From: Minwuia thermotolerans
GTDB taxonomy: Bacteria; Pseudomonadota; Alphaproteobacteria; Minwuiales; Minwuiaceae
Assembly (NCBI RefSeq): GCF_002924445.1
Contig: NZ_PIGG01000023.1
Span: 91,244-155,243, forward strand
Direction: 5' to 3'
Length of the DNA: 64,000 nucleotides
Part shown: positions 1 through 7,799 of the stretch, piece after piece
Position numbering within the stretch: position 1 is the stretch's first letter
Layout: each line of letters opens with the position of its first letter
The notes under the pieces: model-generated
Databases searched by the model: none
Seen by the model: the letters and a program-made list of their open reading frames with translations, nothing else
Told to the model about the DNA's origin: nothing
Made by a program: the position numbers and the translations under genes

Positions 1-325
1 CCTGGGTGAGCTGGACCGCCAGGCAGGTGTCGAGCACGTCCGAAGATGTCATGCCCTGGTGGACGAACCGTGCCTCGTCGCCGACATGCTCGGCGAGCGA
101 CGTCAGAAACGCGATGACGTCGTGCTTGACCTCGCGTTCGATCTCGTCGATGCGCTCGACCTCGAAGCCGCCCCGCTCCCACACCGCCTTCGCGGCTTCC
201 TTCGGCACGATACCGAGCTCGGCCTGAGCGTCGGTCGCGTGGGCCTCGATCTCGAACCAGATTCGGAACTTGTTCTCCGGCGACCAGATGGCGGTCATCT
301 CGGGACGCGAATAGCGGGGGATCAT
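1..325 (-). CDS. purB: Adenylosuccinate lyase, N-terminal part (cut by window edge)
   Basis: Adenylosuccinate lyase cleaves SAICAR and adenylosuccinate in purine synthesis. The minus strand reads from an ATG at 325 through about 108 codons to the window edge, starting MIPRYSRPEM and containing the family stretch F-V-H-Q-G-M-T-S-S-D-V-L-D-T close to the edge. That stretch is the conserved region 2 typical of PurB (TSSDxxDT). A GGAGAG ribosome-binding site sits just upstream of the ATG. The catalytic C-terminal signature is outside the window. Recognition is confident although only about a quarter of the protein is visible. Confidence 0.9.
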   Translation of the reverse strand, partial: MIPRYSRPEMTAIWSPENKFRIWFEIEAHATDAQAELGIVPKEAAKAVWERGGFEVERIDEIEREVKHDVIAFLTSLAEHVGDEARFVHQGMTSSDVLDTCLAVQLTQ

Positions 326-415
326 CGGGGGACTCTCCGGATGGTGAGCCGACCGGATATCAGGCTTTCGCGAGGGTCACAATGGGCGGATGGCCGCGCC
401 CCGGCGGCGCCGGCC

Positions 416-1573
416 TCAGTCGCGGATGCGGGCGATCGCGGCGCGGGCGACGGTCAGAAGCTTGCGCTCCCGGCCCGTGTCGATGGCGATGGAGGCGGTC
501 ATGCCGGCGCGCAGGGCGGGCCGGTCCTGGTCCGGATCCAGGCGCAGCTTTACCGGAATACGCTGGACCACCTTCACCCAGTTGCCCGAGGCGTTCTGCG
601 GCGGCAGGATCGAGAACTCGGCCCCGGTCGACGGCGCGATGCTGTCGACCACCGCGTGCCAGCTCACGCCCGGATAGGCGTCGAGCTCGATCTCGACATT
701 CTGACCGACCGTGATGTGGGTGAGCTGCGTTTCCTTCAGATTGGCGACGATCCAGGGTTCGCTGTCGTCGACAATGGCGAAGACCGGCCGGCCTTCCTCG
801 ACATACTCGCCGACTTCCAGGTCCATGACGGCGACGACGCCACTGACCGGCGCAATCAGCCGCGTACGCTCAAGCGCCAGCAGCGCCTCGTCGCGCGCCG
901 CCTCGGCCTTGAGGAACAGCGGGTGTTCCTCGACCGGCTTGTCGACATCGCCGCCGATGGCGAGCAGTGCCTGGTTCACGCGCTCGCGCTGGGTGGCGAC
1001 GCGCCGTTCGGCGGCGACCAGCTCGGCCTCGACTTCCTCGAATTTCTGCGATGGCGCAATGCCGCGCTCGGAAAGGTTCTTGAAGCGCTGATATTGCTTG
1101 TTGAGCTGGTCGATACGCGAACGCTCCTCGTCCAGCAGCGCCTGTTCGGCACGGAAGTTGGCCCGGAGCTGCGCGATCTGGCTGCGCACGCGGTTGATCT
1201 CCGCCTCGGCCTCCCGGAAGGCGATCTCCCAGTCGCGGCCATCGAGTTCGATCAGTACGTCGCCGGCCTGAACGCGGTCGTTCTGATCCACGTGCACCGC
1301 CGCGACGCGGCCGTCGATATCGGCCGAAACCGCGACCTTGGTCGACTTCACATAGGCGTTCTCGGTGGTCACGTAGCGCCCGGACTTGGCGTAGAAATAG
1401 CCGCCCACGACCAGCGCGGCCAGCGGCACCGCGAACAGCAGGAAGAAACGCAGAAACCGCCGGCGACGGCGCGGGGACTCCACCGGCGCGTCGACGACGC
1501 CATGGTCGCGCGCCTCGATCACCGCGTGATGGTCGTGATCGCCGGAAGGCAGGTTCTTGTGAATGTCAGACAC
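416..1573 (-). CDS. HlyD/EmrA-family membrane fusion protein
   Basis: Periplasmic adaptor of a tripartite or MFS-type efflux pump (385 aa). There is a short His-rich cytoplasmic tail, a basic RRRRR patch, one membrane segment at about residues 41-62, a first lipoyl half near 83-112 (ADIDGRVAAVHVDQNDRV), a long Glu/Arg-rich coiled-coil hairpin at about 115-215, a second lipoyl half (APVSGVVAVMDLEVGEYV) and a C-terminal beta-barrel domain. This order matches EmrA-type adaptors. No EmrB-like transporter or outer-membrane channel gene lies in the window: purB follows downstream, and cytochrome genes lie upstream after a 158-bp gap. The substrate is unknown. Confidence 0.85.
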   Translation of the reverse strand: MSDIHKNLPSGDHDHHAVIEARDHGVVDAPVESPRRRRRFLRFFLLFAVPLAALVVGGYFYAKSGRYVTTENAYVKSTKVAVSADIDGRVAAVHVDQNDRVQAGDVLIELDGRDWEIAFREAEAEINRVRSQIAQLRANFRAEQALLDEERSRIDQLNKQYQRFKNLSERGIAPSQKFEEVEAELVAAERRVATQRERVNQALLAIGGDVDKPVEEHPLFLKAEAARDEALLALERTRLIAPVSGVVAVMDLEVGEYVEEGRPVFAIVDDSEPWIVANLKETQLTHITVGQNVEIELDAYPGVSWHAVVDSIAPSTGAEFSILPPQNASGNWVKVVQRIPVKLRLDPDQDRPALRAGMTASIAIDTGRERKLLTVARAAIARIRD

Positions 1574-1731
1574 GTCGAATTCGTTGGGTCAGGCCGTACT
1601 TGGGCACCATTGCGTGAAACATGACCGGAACATAGCGTCGCCTGACGCTACTCACCAGTAGTCGCGGACACATGACACCCATCGCCTCCGCTCATGGGCC
1701 CGAAGGCGGGAGCGAAGCGCAAGAGCGCCGG

Positions 1732-2616
1732 TCAGCGGGCCGCGCGGACCTCGTTCTCGATCGGCCTGACCGACATGATGTAGTCGGCGATGGCTGCGAG
1801 ATCCTCGTCGCTGAGGTATTTCAGGCCATCCTCGATGGCTTCTTCCATCGTGCCCTGGACACTGTCGAAGTCCGGCAGCATCGCGGTCTTCATCAGCGTC
1901 ACCAGGTCGTTCCGGCTCCAGTCGCCGATCCCGGTCTCGTGCGGCGTGATATTGGGCGCCAGTTGCCCCTCGGGTCCGTCCGGCGTGCCGGCGAGATACA
2001 TGTCGCCGTCCAGCCCCCCCATGACGTTGCGCGGCGTGTGGCACTCGCTGCAATGGGCCAGGGCCTCGACCAGATAGGCGCCGCGGTTCCAGCTGGCCTC
2101 CCGCGCCGGATCGGGCTCGAAGCGGCCCTCGTCGAAGTTCAGCAGCCGCCAGCCGCGCTGCAGGAACCGCCAGGAGAAGGGAAAGCCCACGTCATGTTCG
2201 CGCCTGACCTGCGAAACCGGCTCGAGGGAGAACAGATAGGCCTTGATGGCCAGCGCGTCCTCCCGGCTCATCTTCGTGTAGCTGGTGTAGGGAAAGACCG
2301 GAAAATAGCGTGCGCCGTCCGGGGCGACGCCCTCGTGAAGAGCGCGGACGAAATCATCGTCGCTCCATTCGCCGATGCCGGTCTCCGGATCCGGCGTGAT
2401 GTTGGGGCTGTAGAAGGTGCCGAACGGAGTCTTCAATGCATGCCCGCCGGCCAGCGGCGCCCCGTCCTTCGCCGTGTGGCAGGCGACGCAGCCGCCGGCC
2501 CGGACCAGATAGGCGCCTTTCTGTACCAGATCCTGCGCCAGCGCGGACGAGCAGGCGGCCAGGGCCATCGCCCCGGCCGCCCAGCCGATCGCTCGGGCGC
2601 GAAGCCCCGTCATCAT
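1732..2616 (-). CDS. Diheme c-type cytochrome (exported)
   Basis: Periplasmic electron carrier of 294 aa with two heme c sites, CVACH at residues 43-47 and CSECH at 189-193, so two tandem cytochrome domains. The hydrophobic N-terminus ends in L-A-A-C (19-22) and then S-S-A-L-A-Q, so it could be cleaved by signal peptidase I or be a lipoprotein. Each domain has the N-I-T-P-x-x-x-T-G-I-G-x-W segment seen in cytochrome subunits of alcohol and gluconate dehydrogenases. No dehydrogenase subunit is adjacent. Its start overlaps the 3' end of the upstream cytochrome c' gene by 4 bp, so the two are probably co-transcribed. Confidence 0.88.
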   Translation of the reverse strand: MMTGLRARAIGWAAGAMALAACSSALAQDLVQKGAYLVRAGGCVACHTAKDGAPLAGGHALKTPFGTFYSPNITPDPETGIGEWSDDDFVRALHEGVAPDGARYFPVFPYTSYTKMSREDALAIKAYLFSLEPVSQVRREHDVGFPFSWRFLQRGWRLLNFDEGRFEPDPAREASWNRGAYLVEALAHCSECHTPRNVMGGLDGDMYLAGTPDGPEGQLAPNITPHETGIGDWSRNDLVTLMKTAMLPDFDSVQGTMEEAIEDGLKYLSDEDLAAIADYIMSVRPIENEVRAAR

Positions 2617-3035
2617 TCGCCGGGCTTCGGACCGCGATAGGTCTCGTGGCAGCTCTTGCAGGTCTTGCCCGTGGCGCCGAGCGCCGCAAGGGTCTTGCTC
2701 CGGTCGCCGGTCATTGCGGCATCGACCAGGTTCTCACTGGCGGCGACCATCTCGTCCATGGACTTCTTGAAGCCTTCCGGATCGCTCCAGATTTCGGCCT
2801 TGGCGCGGTACTCCATCGAGCCTTCGGGGAACTTGGCGTGCAACCCCTTGGCCAGCATGTTGACCGTCTTGGCGTGCGCCACCGCATCGCCTTCGCCGTC
2901 GCCGATCGCCTTCATGGCGCCGCCGATCGTCTTCATGTCCTCGACCCGCTGATCCGACATGGATCCGTGTGCGCCCGCCCAGGCAGCACCCGCTGCAAAG
3001 ACCACCGCCGCGCCAATCATCAGAACCTTGCGCAT
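2613..3035 (-). CDS. Cytochrome c' (class II cytochrome c)
   Basis: A 140-residue exported cytochrome with a signal peptide (MRKVLMIGAAVVFAAGAAWA, cleaved near residue 20-22), a predicted four-helix body and the single heme site CKSCH at 126-130 near the C-terminus. That C-terminal position is diagnostic of class II cytochromes. Members of the family bind NO or CO at a five-coordinate heme and may protect against nitrosative stress. The start at 3035 was chosen because it gives a clean signal peptide and has GGGAG upstream; an in-frame extension to 3119 lacks these. It is the first gene of a two-gene unit with the diheme cytochrome. Confidence 0.88.
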   Translation of the reverse strand: MRKVLMIGAAVVFAAGAAWAGAHGSMSDQRVEDMKTIGGAMKAIGDGEGDAVAHAKTVNMLAKGLHAKFPEGSMEYRAKAEIWSDPEGFKKSMDEMVAASENLVDAAMTGDRSKTLAALGATGKTCKSCHETYRGPKPGE

Positions 3036-3166
3036 TGAACTGTCACTCCCATTTTTCCCCGCCTGCCGGCCGATGACCGGCGACGTGCGCATTGTCATGA
3101 CCGGCCGCGTGGTTAACAAGGCTTGGACGGCGATTATTCGTCCATATCCGCTTCACTCACGCGTGA

Positions 3167-3478
3167 TCAGAGAACCAGCCCGAGATTGGCTCCGGCGATC
3201 AGCACCACCAGTCCGGACGCCAGCGCCAGGCCCAGATTGTGGGTGAACCAGAGCAGCGATGCGGCGGCGGCCAGGGCCACAATCTCGACCGCACCGGCCC
3301 GGACGATGACCGGCGCGATCACGGCCGCGATCGCACAGCCCGGCAACACGTCGAAAAGCCGCCGGAGGCGTCCATCTTCCCTCACCTTCGATCCGAGAAA
3401 GTACCCGGAAGCTCTTGATGCAAAAACTACAAGCGCGACCAGACCGATCGCCAGCCATGCTTCTGTCCCGGTGCTCAT
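3167..3478 (-). CDS. azlD: AzlD-family branched-chain amino acid exporter, small subunit
   Basis: Small membrane protein (103 aa) with about three to four hydrophobic segments and the AzlD pattern: R-A-S-G-Y near residue 22, then R-L-F-D-V-L-P-G-C, where members commonly read F-x-x-x-P. With AzlC it forms an exporter for branched-chain amino acids, by family analogy to YgaZH. The start codon at 3478 overlaps the azlC stop in an ATGA arrangement, so translation is coupled. Nothing in the sequence fixes the substrate. Confidence 0.88.
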   Translation of the reverse strand: MSTGTEAWLAIGLVALVVFASRASGYFLGSKVREDGRLRRLFDVLPGCAIAAVIAPVIVRAGAVEIVALAAAASLLWFTHNLGLALASGLVVLIAGANLGLVL

Positions 3479-4176
3479 GAGGGCCGCCCCGGCAGGACCA
3501 GAGCCGATGCCGCGCCGGCGCCGACGGCGGCCAGAAGGGTCAGGCTGGGCGGCGCGAAGGGCGAGATCGCAACCGCCACGACGGCGGAGACGAGCCATGG
3601 CAGCCGCGGCCCCACCCTGTCCCGGACCAGCAGGACGATGATCAGGCCGAGAAAGATCACGCCGCCGAAGCCCAGCGCCGCGATCGTTGCCGGTCCCAGC
3701 AGACCCGGCAGCATGCCCCCCGCCGCGACGCCCGCCATCCATGCCACATAAAGGGTCAGCGAACTGCCGCAGAAGAAGGCGGCGAGATCCGGTCGTCCGC
3801 GATGACGCATGGCGAGCGCCCAGCTCGCATCGACCAGGGTGAAGATCGCCAGCAGCCGCAGCGGCCAGCCGGCCCGCCTGAGATCCCTGGAAAGGCTGAG
3901 CCCCATCAGGATGTTGCGCGTGGAAACCAGCGCCGCGGAAATGGCGATCGCGAGGAAGGACAGCGGATGCTCCCAGAGCGGCAGCACGGCGAACTGGGCC
4001 GCGCCGGCGAAGGCCGTCGCGCTCATGACCAGGCCTTGCTCCACGGGCATGCCGACCGCCACCGCGGCAGATCCGAAGACCACGCCGAACATCAGGGCGC
4101 CGATGGCGAAGCCCAGCGATTCGCGCGCGCCTTCGGCCATGCTGGCGCGCAGCCTCGGCTGCTGGTCGTCTGTCAT
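3475..4176 (-). CDS. azlC: AzlC-family branched-chain amino acid exporter, large subunit
   Basis: Membrane protein of 233 aa with the AzlC signature near the N-terminus (G-x-x-F-G-x-x-x-G-x-x-x-E-Q-G-L-V-M-S-A-T-A-F-A-G-A-A-Q-F) and roughly six to eight hydrophobic segments. It is the large subunit of a YgaZH/AzlCD-type amino acid exporter. The ATG at 4176 (MTDDQQPR) was chosen over an in-frame one at 4242 because it removes a non-hydrophobic, poorly coding-like leader. It is translationally coupled to azlD and faces the reductive activase gene across about 150 bp, which probably holds both promoters. Confidence 0.88.
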   Translation of the reverse strand: MTDDQQPRLRASMAEGARESLGFAIGALMFGVVFGSAAVAVGMPVEQGLVMSATAFAGAAQFAVLPLWEHPLSFLAIAISAALVSTRNILMGLSLSRDLRRAGWPLRLLAIFTLVDASWALAMRHRGRPDLAAFFCGSSLTLYVAWMAGVAAGGMLPGLLGPATIAALGFGGVIFLGLIIVLLVRDRVGPRLPWLVSAVVAVAISPFAPPSLTLLAAVGAGAASALVLPGRPS

Positions 4177-4325
4177 GAGGAACGAGTCCTGTGGGATTGG
4201 CCGCGGAGCACCGAAGAATGGAACGGAGGCGCGCAAAATCAAGCCGCTGTCGCTTTGACGCCCGCCTCGGGGCCGAACGTGGTCTAATCGCCGGACATGG
4301 ACAAGCGAACGGCGAGGCGCGCGAG

Positions 4326-6356
4326 ATGAGCGAGACGAAGGACGCGCTGGTCGTGTTCATGCCCTCGGGCCGGCGGGGCCGGTTCGCGCACGGCACGCCG
4401 CTGCTCGACGCCGCGCGGTCCCTTGGCGTCTATGTCGAAAGCGTCTGCGGCGGACGGGGGCTCTGCGGCCGCTGCCAGGTGACGCCGACCGCCGGGCGTT
4501 TCGCGAAGCACAAGATCACCTCCAGCCCGGAGACTCTCAGCGCCGTGGGCGACGTCGAGGCGCGCTACACCCGGCGCCGTGCGCTGCCCGCCGACCGCCG
4601 GCTCTCCTGTCAGGCCAGGATCGGGGGCGATCTGGTGGTCGACGTGCCGACGGATTCGGCGGTCAACAAGCAGATCGTGCGCAAGCGCGCGGAGACCCGC
4701 CATATAGACCGCGACCCGGCGGTGCGGCTGATGTATGTCGAGGTGGCCGAACCCGACATGGCCAATCCCAGCGGCGATCTCGACCGCCTGCAGCAGGCGC
4801 TGGCCCGCGAGTGGATGGTCGATGGCGCGCGCCTCGACCCGCCGCTGTTGCCGCATCTGCAGAAGGTATTGCGGGCGGGCGGCTGGAAGGTCACCGCGGC
4901 GATCCACGATGACAGCGCCGGACCGGTGATCATCGGGCTCTGGCCGGAACTGCGCCAGCGCGCCTTCGGGCTCGCCGTGGATATCGGCTCCACCACCATC
5001 GCCGCACATCTGGTCGACCTGATGAGCGGCCGTACCGTCGCTTCCGCCGGCACCGCCAACCCGCAAGTGCGCTTCGGCGAGGATCTGATGAGCCGCGTGT
5101 CCTACGTGCTGATGAACCCGGATGGCCTGCCGGCGCTGACCGAGGCGGTGCGCGGGGCTGTCTCCGGGCTGATCGACAAGGTCGCGGCAGAGGCGAATGC
5201 GGGCCGCGACGACATCATGGACGCCACCTTCGTCGGCAATCCGGTGATGCACCACATCTTCCTCGGCCTCGATCCGACCGAACTCGGCGGCGCGCCTTTC
5301 GCGCTGGCCGTCTCGGGCCCCGTCGCCGTGCCGGCGCGGGAGATCGGCGTGGAGATCCACCCCGGCGCGCGCGTCTACGTCCTGCCCTGCATCGCCGGCC
5401 ATGTCGGCGCCGACGCCGCCGCCGCGACCCTGGCCGAGGCGCCGCACCGGGGCGAGGCGATCACCCTGCTGGTCGATGTCGGCACCAACGCCGAGATCGT
5501 ACTCGGCAGCCGCGACCGGCTGCTGGCGGCCTCTTCGCCCACCGGGCCGGCCTTTGAGGGCGCGGAGATATCGTGCGGCCAGCGTGCGGCGCCAGGCGCC
5601 ATCGAGCGGGTCCGCATCGACCCGGAGACCCTGGAGCCGAAGATCAAGGTCATCGGCTGCGACCGCTGGTCCGACGAGCCGGAGTTCGCCGTGGAGAGCC
5701 CGGCGGTCGGCGTGACCGGCATCTGCGGCTCCGGCATCGTGGAAACCATCGCCGAGATGTTCCTTGCCGGCATCATCGACGAGGACGGCGTGGTCGACGG
5801 GACAATGCTCGAACGCTCCGACCGCGTCGTCTCGGACGGCCGCACCTTCAGCTACGTGCTCTGGCGCGAAGGCAGCGTGGCGGTGCGCGTGACCCAGACA
5901 GACGTCCGCGCCATCCAACTCGCCAAGGCCGCGCTCTACGCCGGCGTGCGGCTGCTGATGGACCGCCTCGGCGTGGAGAACGTGGACCGCATCCGCCTGG
6001 CCGGCGCCTTCGGCAGCTATATCGACCCGAAATACGCCATGGTGCTGGGACTGATCCCGGACTGCGCGCTGGATCAGGTGGCCGCCGTGGGCAACGCCGC
6101 CGGTACGGGCGCGCGCATGGCGCTGCTCAACCGCGGCCACCGCCGCGAGGTCGAGAAGCTGGTGCGCGACGTCGAAAAGATCGAGACGGCGATGGAGCCG
6201 AAATTCCAGGCGCATTTCGTCAGCGCCATGGCCTTTCCCAACAAGACCGAGCCCTTCCCGCGCCTGGCCGAAGCGGTCGCCCTGCCCGTCCGCTCGGGAC
6301 CGGCGGCGGGCGATCCGCCCCGGCGCCGCGGCGGCCGGCGCCGGCGCACCGGCTGA
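4326..6356 (+). CDS. RACo-type corrinoid protein reductive activase (2Fe-2S ferredoxin + ASKHA ATPase domain, DUF4445)
   Basis: A 676-aa fusion. Residues 1-100 form a [2Fe-2S] ferredoxin with C41-x5-C47-x2-C50 and C95. From about residue 216 an actin-like ASKHA ATPase begins (L-A-V-D-I-G-S-T-T-I), with later phosphate-binding segments L-V-D-V-G-T-N-A-E-I and G-A-F-G-S-Y-I. Such proteins use ATP to drive electrons onto Co(II) corrinoid, rescuing methyltransferase systems that have become oxidised. No corrinoid protein or methyltransferase gene lies nearby, so the partner is elsewhere. The C-terminus ends in an Arg-rich tail. The start at 4326 begins the ferredoxin cleanly; an upstream in-frame ATG at 4191 adds unrelated residues. 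Confidence 0.85.
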   Translation: MSETKDALVVFMPSGRRGRFAHGTPLLDAARSLGVYVESVCGGRGLCGRCQVTPTAGRFAKHKITSSPETLSAVGDVEARYTRRRALPADRRLSCQARIGGDLVVDVPTDSAVNKQIVRKRAETRHIDRDPAVRLMYVEVAEPDMANPSGDLDRLQQALAREWMVDGARLDPPLLPHLQKVLRAGGWKVTAAIHDDSAGPVIIGLWPELRQRAFGLAVDIGSTTIAAHLVDLMSGRTVASAGTANPQVRFGEDLMSRVSYVLMNPDGLPALTEAVRGAVSGLIDKVAAEANAGRDDIMDATFVGNPVMHHIFLGLDPTELGGAPFALAVSGPVAVPAREIGVEIHPGARVYVLPCIAGHVGADAAAATLAEAPHRGEAITLLVDVGTNAEIVLGSRDRLLAASSPTGPAFEGAEISCGQRAAPGAIERVRIDPETLEPKIKVIGCDRWSDEPEFAVESPAVGVTGICGSGIVETIAEMFLAGIIDEDGVVDGTMLERSDRVVSDGRTFSYVLWREGSVAVRVTQTDVRAIQLAKAALYAGVRLLMDRLGVENVDRIRLAGAFGSYIDPKYAMVLGLIPDCALDQVAAVGNAAGTGARMALLNRGHRREVEKLVRDVEKIETAMEPKFQAHFVSAMAFPNKTEPFPRLAEAVALPVRSGPAAGDPPRRRGGRRRRTG

Positions 6357-6905
6357 TCAGCCGGGGAAGCGTGCGGCGAAGTCCTCCGGTTCCAGCTCCG
6401 CCGTTTTCGCGACGAAGCTGATCGTGTGATAGTTGCCGCAGAGCGCCAGGATCTCGAGCTGCTGTTCGGCGTTCCAGGCGGCGCGGAAGGACTCGCGACG
6501 CGCCGGCGCCGGCGCGCCTTCGCGGCAGATGTCGTCAACCACATCCAGCAACAGCCGCTCCGTCGCGTCTTCCCAGCAATCGGCCGACCCGCCCTCGCCC
6601 GCCGTCGCCCGGACCTGCGCCTCGGCGAACCCGACATGACTGCCGAAGGCCGCGACATGCACGCCCCACTCGTACTCGCAGCGCAGATTGGCGGTGACCC
6701 GGAGGATGACGATCTCGCGCTGCCGCATCGGCAAAGGACTCTCCGGGTCCAGCAGGTTCGCCACGCCCTTCCTGAGGAAACGGGTGCTGTTGGCGAAGCT
6801 GCGGAACAGCTTCAGGACATAGCCGTCGCGTTGCGGATAGCGGGACAGCAGATCGGCGACCTCGGGCGCATAGGGCCGGGCGACCGGGGCGAGCGGATTG
6901 GACAT
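6357..6905 (-). CDS. Carboxymuconolactone decarboxylase (CMD)-family protein
   Basis: A 182-aa AhpD-like helical protein. The core R-Q-R-E-I-V-I-L-R-V-T-A-N-L-R-C-E-Y-E-W-G-V-H is the CMD family signature, with the Glu and His that form the proton relay. The classic CxxC peroxidatic pair of AhpD is missing, so a thiol peroxidase role is unlikely and a decarboxylase- or lyase-like role is more plausible. It is divergent from the HxlR regulator and shares a promoter region that carries two palindromes, so it is probably repressed or activated by that regulator. Its stop lies directly against the 3' end of the activase gene (convergent). Confidence 0.82.
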   Translation of the reverse strand: MSNPLAPVARPYAPEVADLLSRYPQRDGYVLKLFRSFANSTRFLRKGVANLLDPESPLPMRQREIVILRVTANLRCEYEWGVHVAAFGSHVGFAEAQVRATAGEGGSADCWEDATERLLLDVVDDICREGAPAPARRESFRAAWNAEQQLEILALCGNYHTISFVAKTAELEPEDFAARFPG

Positions 6906-6919
6906 GGCAACGGCCTTTC

Positions 6920-6963
6920 GCTACGTTTTTGGTAGCAAATGTATATGCTACATTTTTAGTAGC
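6920..6963. promoter_or_regulatory. Two matching palindromic operators between CMD gene and hxlR
   Basis: Two copies of GCTAC-N7-GTAGC lie at 6920-6936 and 6947-6963, centres 27 bp apart, each with a T-rich spacer (GTTTTTG and ATTTTTA). They fill the 77-bp gap between the divergent CMD gene and the HxlR gene, in a locally AT-rich patch. HxlR proteins bind short inverted repeats as dimers, so these are good candidates for autoregulation and control of both transcripts. Confidence 0.7.
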
Positions 6964-6982
6964 GTCAATCGGAGAGCTACCC

Positions 6983-7324
6983 GTGACCCCAAGACCCGGA
7001 ACGCCCGTACGCGGCTCGACCACCGGCAGACCGGTCATGGCCCTGCTGGACCTGCTGGGCCAGCGCTGGATGCTGCGCATCCTGTGGGAACTGCGGCGCG
7101 GCCCTTTGACCTTCCGGGCGCTCCGCGCCAGTTGCGACGATGTTTCGCCCACGGTGCTGAACGGCCGCCTGAAGTCGTTGCGCGAAGTGGGGATCATCCG
7201 CCTGGGCGATGACGGCTATGAAATGACGGCGATGGGTGAGGAGCTTGGCCGGCAGCTGCGCGGTCTGTCAGAATGGGCGGAGCGCTGGGCCGAGGCCCTG
7301 AACGCGGACGGGAGTACGCCATGA
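6983..7324 (+). CDS. HxlR-family winged-helix transcriptional regulator
   Basis: A 113-aa regulator with the HxlR winged-helix core: L-L-G-Q-R-W-M-L-R-I-L-W-E-L, then L-T-F-R-A-L-R-A-S-C-D-D-V-S-P-T-V-L-N-G-R-L-K-S-L, then the wing. The single Cys in the recognition region could serve as a redox or electrophile sensor, as in some relatives, but this is inference. A GTG start at 6983 is preferred over ATG at 6929 because GGAGAG sits about 6 bp upstream and the ATG would place the operators inside the coding region. It overlaps the cupin gene start by 4 bp (ATGA). Confidence 0.87.
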   Translation: MTPRPGTPVRGSTTGRPVMALLDLLGQRWMLRILWELRRGPLTFRALRASCDDVSPTVLNGRLKSLREVGIIRLGDDGYEMTAMGEELGRQLRGLSEWAERWAEALNADGSTP

Positions 7325-7692
7325 ACGAGATCTTCCACAGCCAGGACGGCGCCCTGCCGAAACCCACCGAAGGCACGCTGGTGCAGCGCACCGCGGGCAC
7401 GTCCTGGCAGGAAAGCGACACTGAAGGCTTTCTGGTCAAGCCGCTGCACGAGGACCCGGACAGCGGCCACAGGACCTGGCTGATGAAGGTGGAGCCCGGC
7501 GCTTACGCGCCCCTGCACGCGCATCAGGAATACGAGGAGATCTACGTCCTGGAAGGCGAGTTCTACGACGCCGACACGACCTACAGGGCGGGCGATTTCG
7601 CCATACGCGCGCCCGGCACGCAGCACATCGCCGGCAGCAAGACCGGCGCGGTGGTCATGCTGGTGTTCTCCCGCGCGCCGAAGGACGCGTAG
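7321..7692 (+). CDS. Cupin-domain protein (ChrR-like small cupin)
   Basis: Single-domain cupin of 123 aa. Motif 1 is H-A-H-x4-E-x6-G (L-H-A-H-Q-E-Y-E-E-I-Y-V-L-E-G), giving two His and one Glu metal ligands; motif 2 has A-P-G-T-Q-H-I-A-G with the last His. It resembles the cupins of anti-sigma factor ChrR and of small metal-dependent oxygenases, so a metal is expected at the site. The start overlaps the HxlR stop by 4 bp, so the two are translationally coupled and probably serve one stress or degradation response with the divergent CMD gene. Confidence 0.83.
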   Translation: MNEIFHSQDGALPKPTEGTLVQRTAGTSWQESDTEGFLVKPLHEDPDSGHRTWLMKVEPGAYAPLHAHQEYEEIYVLEGEFYDADTTYRAGDFAIRAPGTQHIAGSKTGAVVMLVFSRAPKDA

Positions 7693-7715
7693 CGGGAGCG
7701 CCCATCTTCGTCATC

Positions 7716-7782
7716 GCCCGGTTCAGCCGGGCTTTCCATCAGATCGGCACAGTGAATGGGCTGCCCGGACGAGCCGGGCAGC
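7716..7782. terminator. Paired GC-rich hairpins between convergent genes
   Basis: Two stem-loops lie between the convergent cupin and pdxY genes. The first is GCCCGG-TTCAG-CCGGGC at 7716-7732, followed by TTT. The second is a perfect 9-bp stem, GCTGCCCGG-ACGAG-CCGGGCAGC, at 7760-7782. The position and shape suit a bidirectional terminator. The text around the first stem also resembles the short dispersed palindromes common in alphaproteobacterial genomes. Confidence 0.6.
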
Positions 7783-7799
7783 GGCGGATTCCAATCGGA

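Noticed and set aside
4284..6215. 643-codon minus-strand open frame opposite the reductive activase
   Set aside because: Shadow of the activase gene; no start signal or motif.
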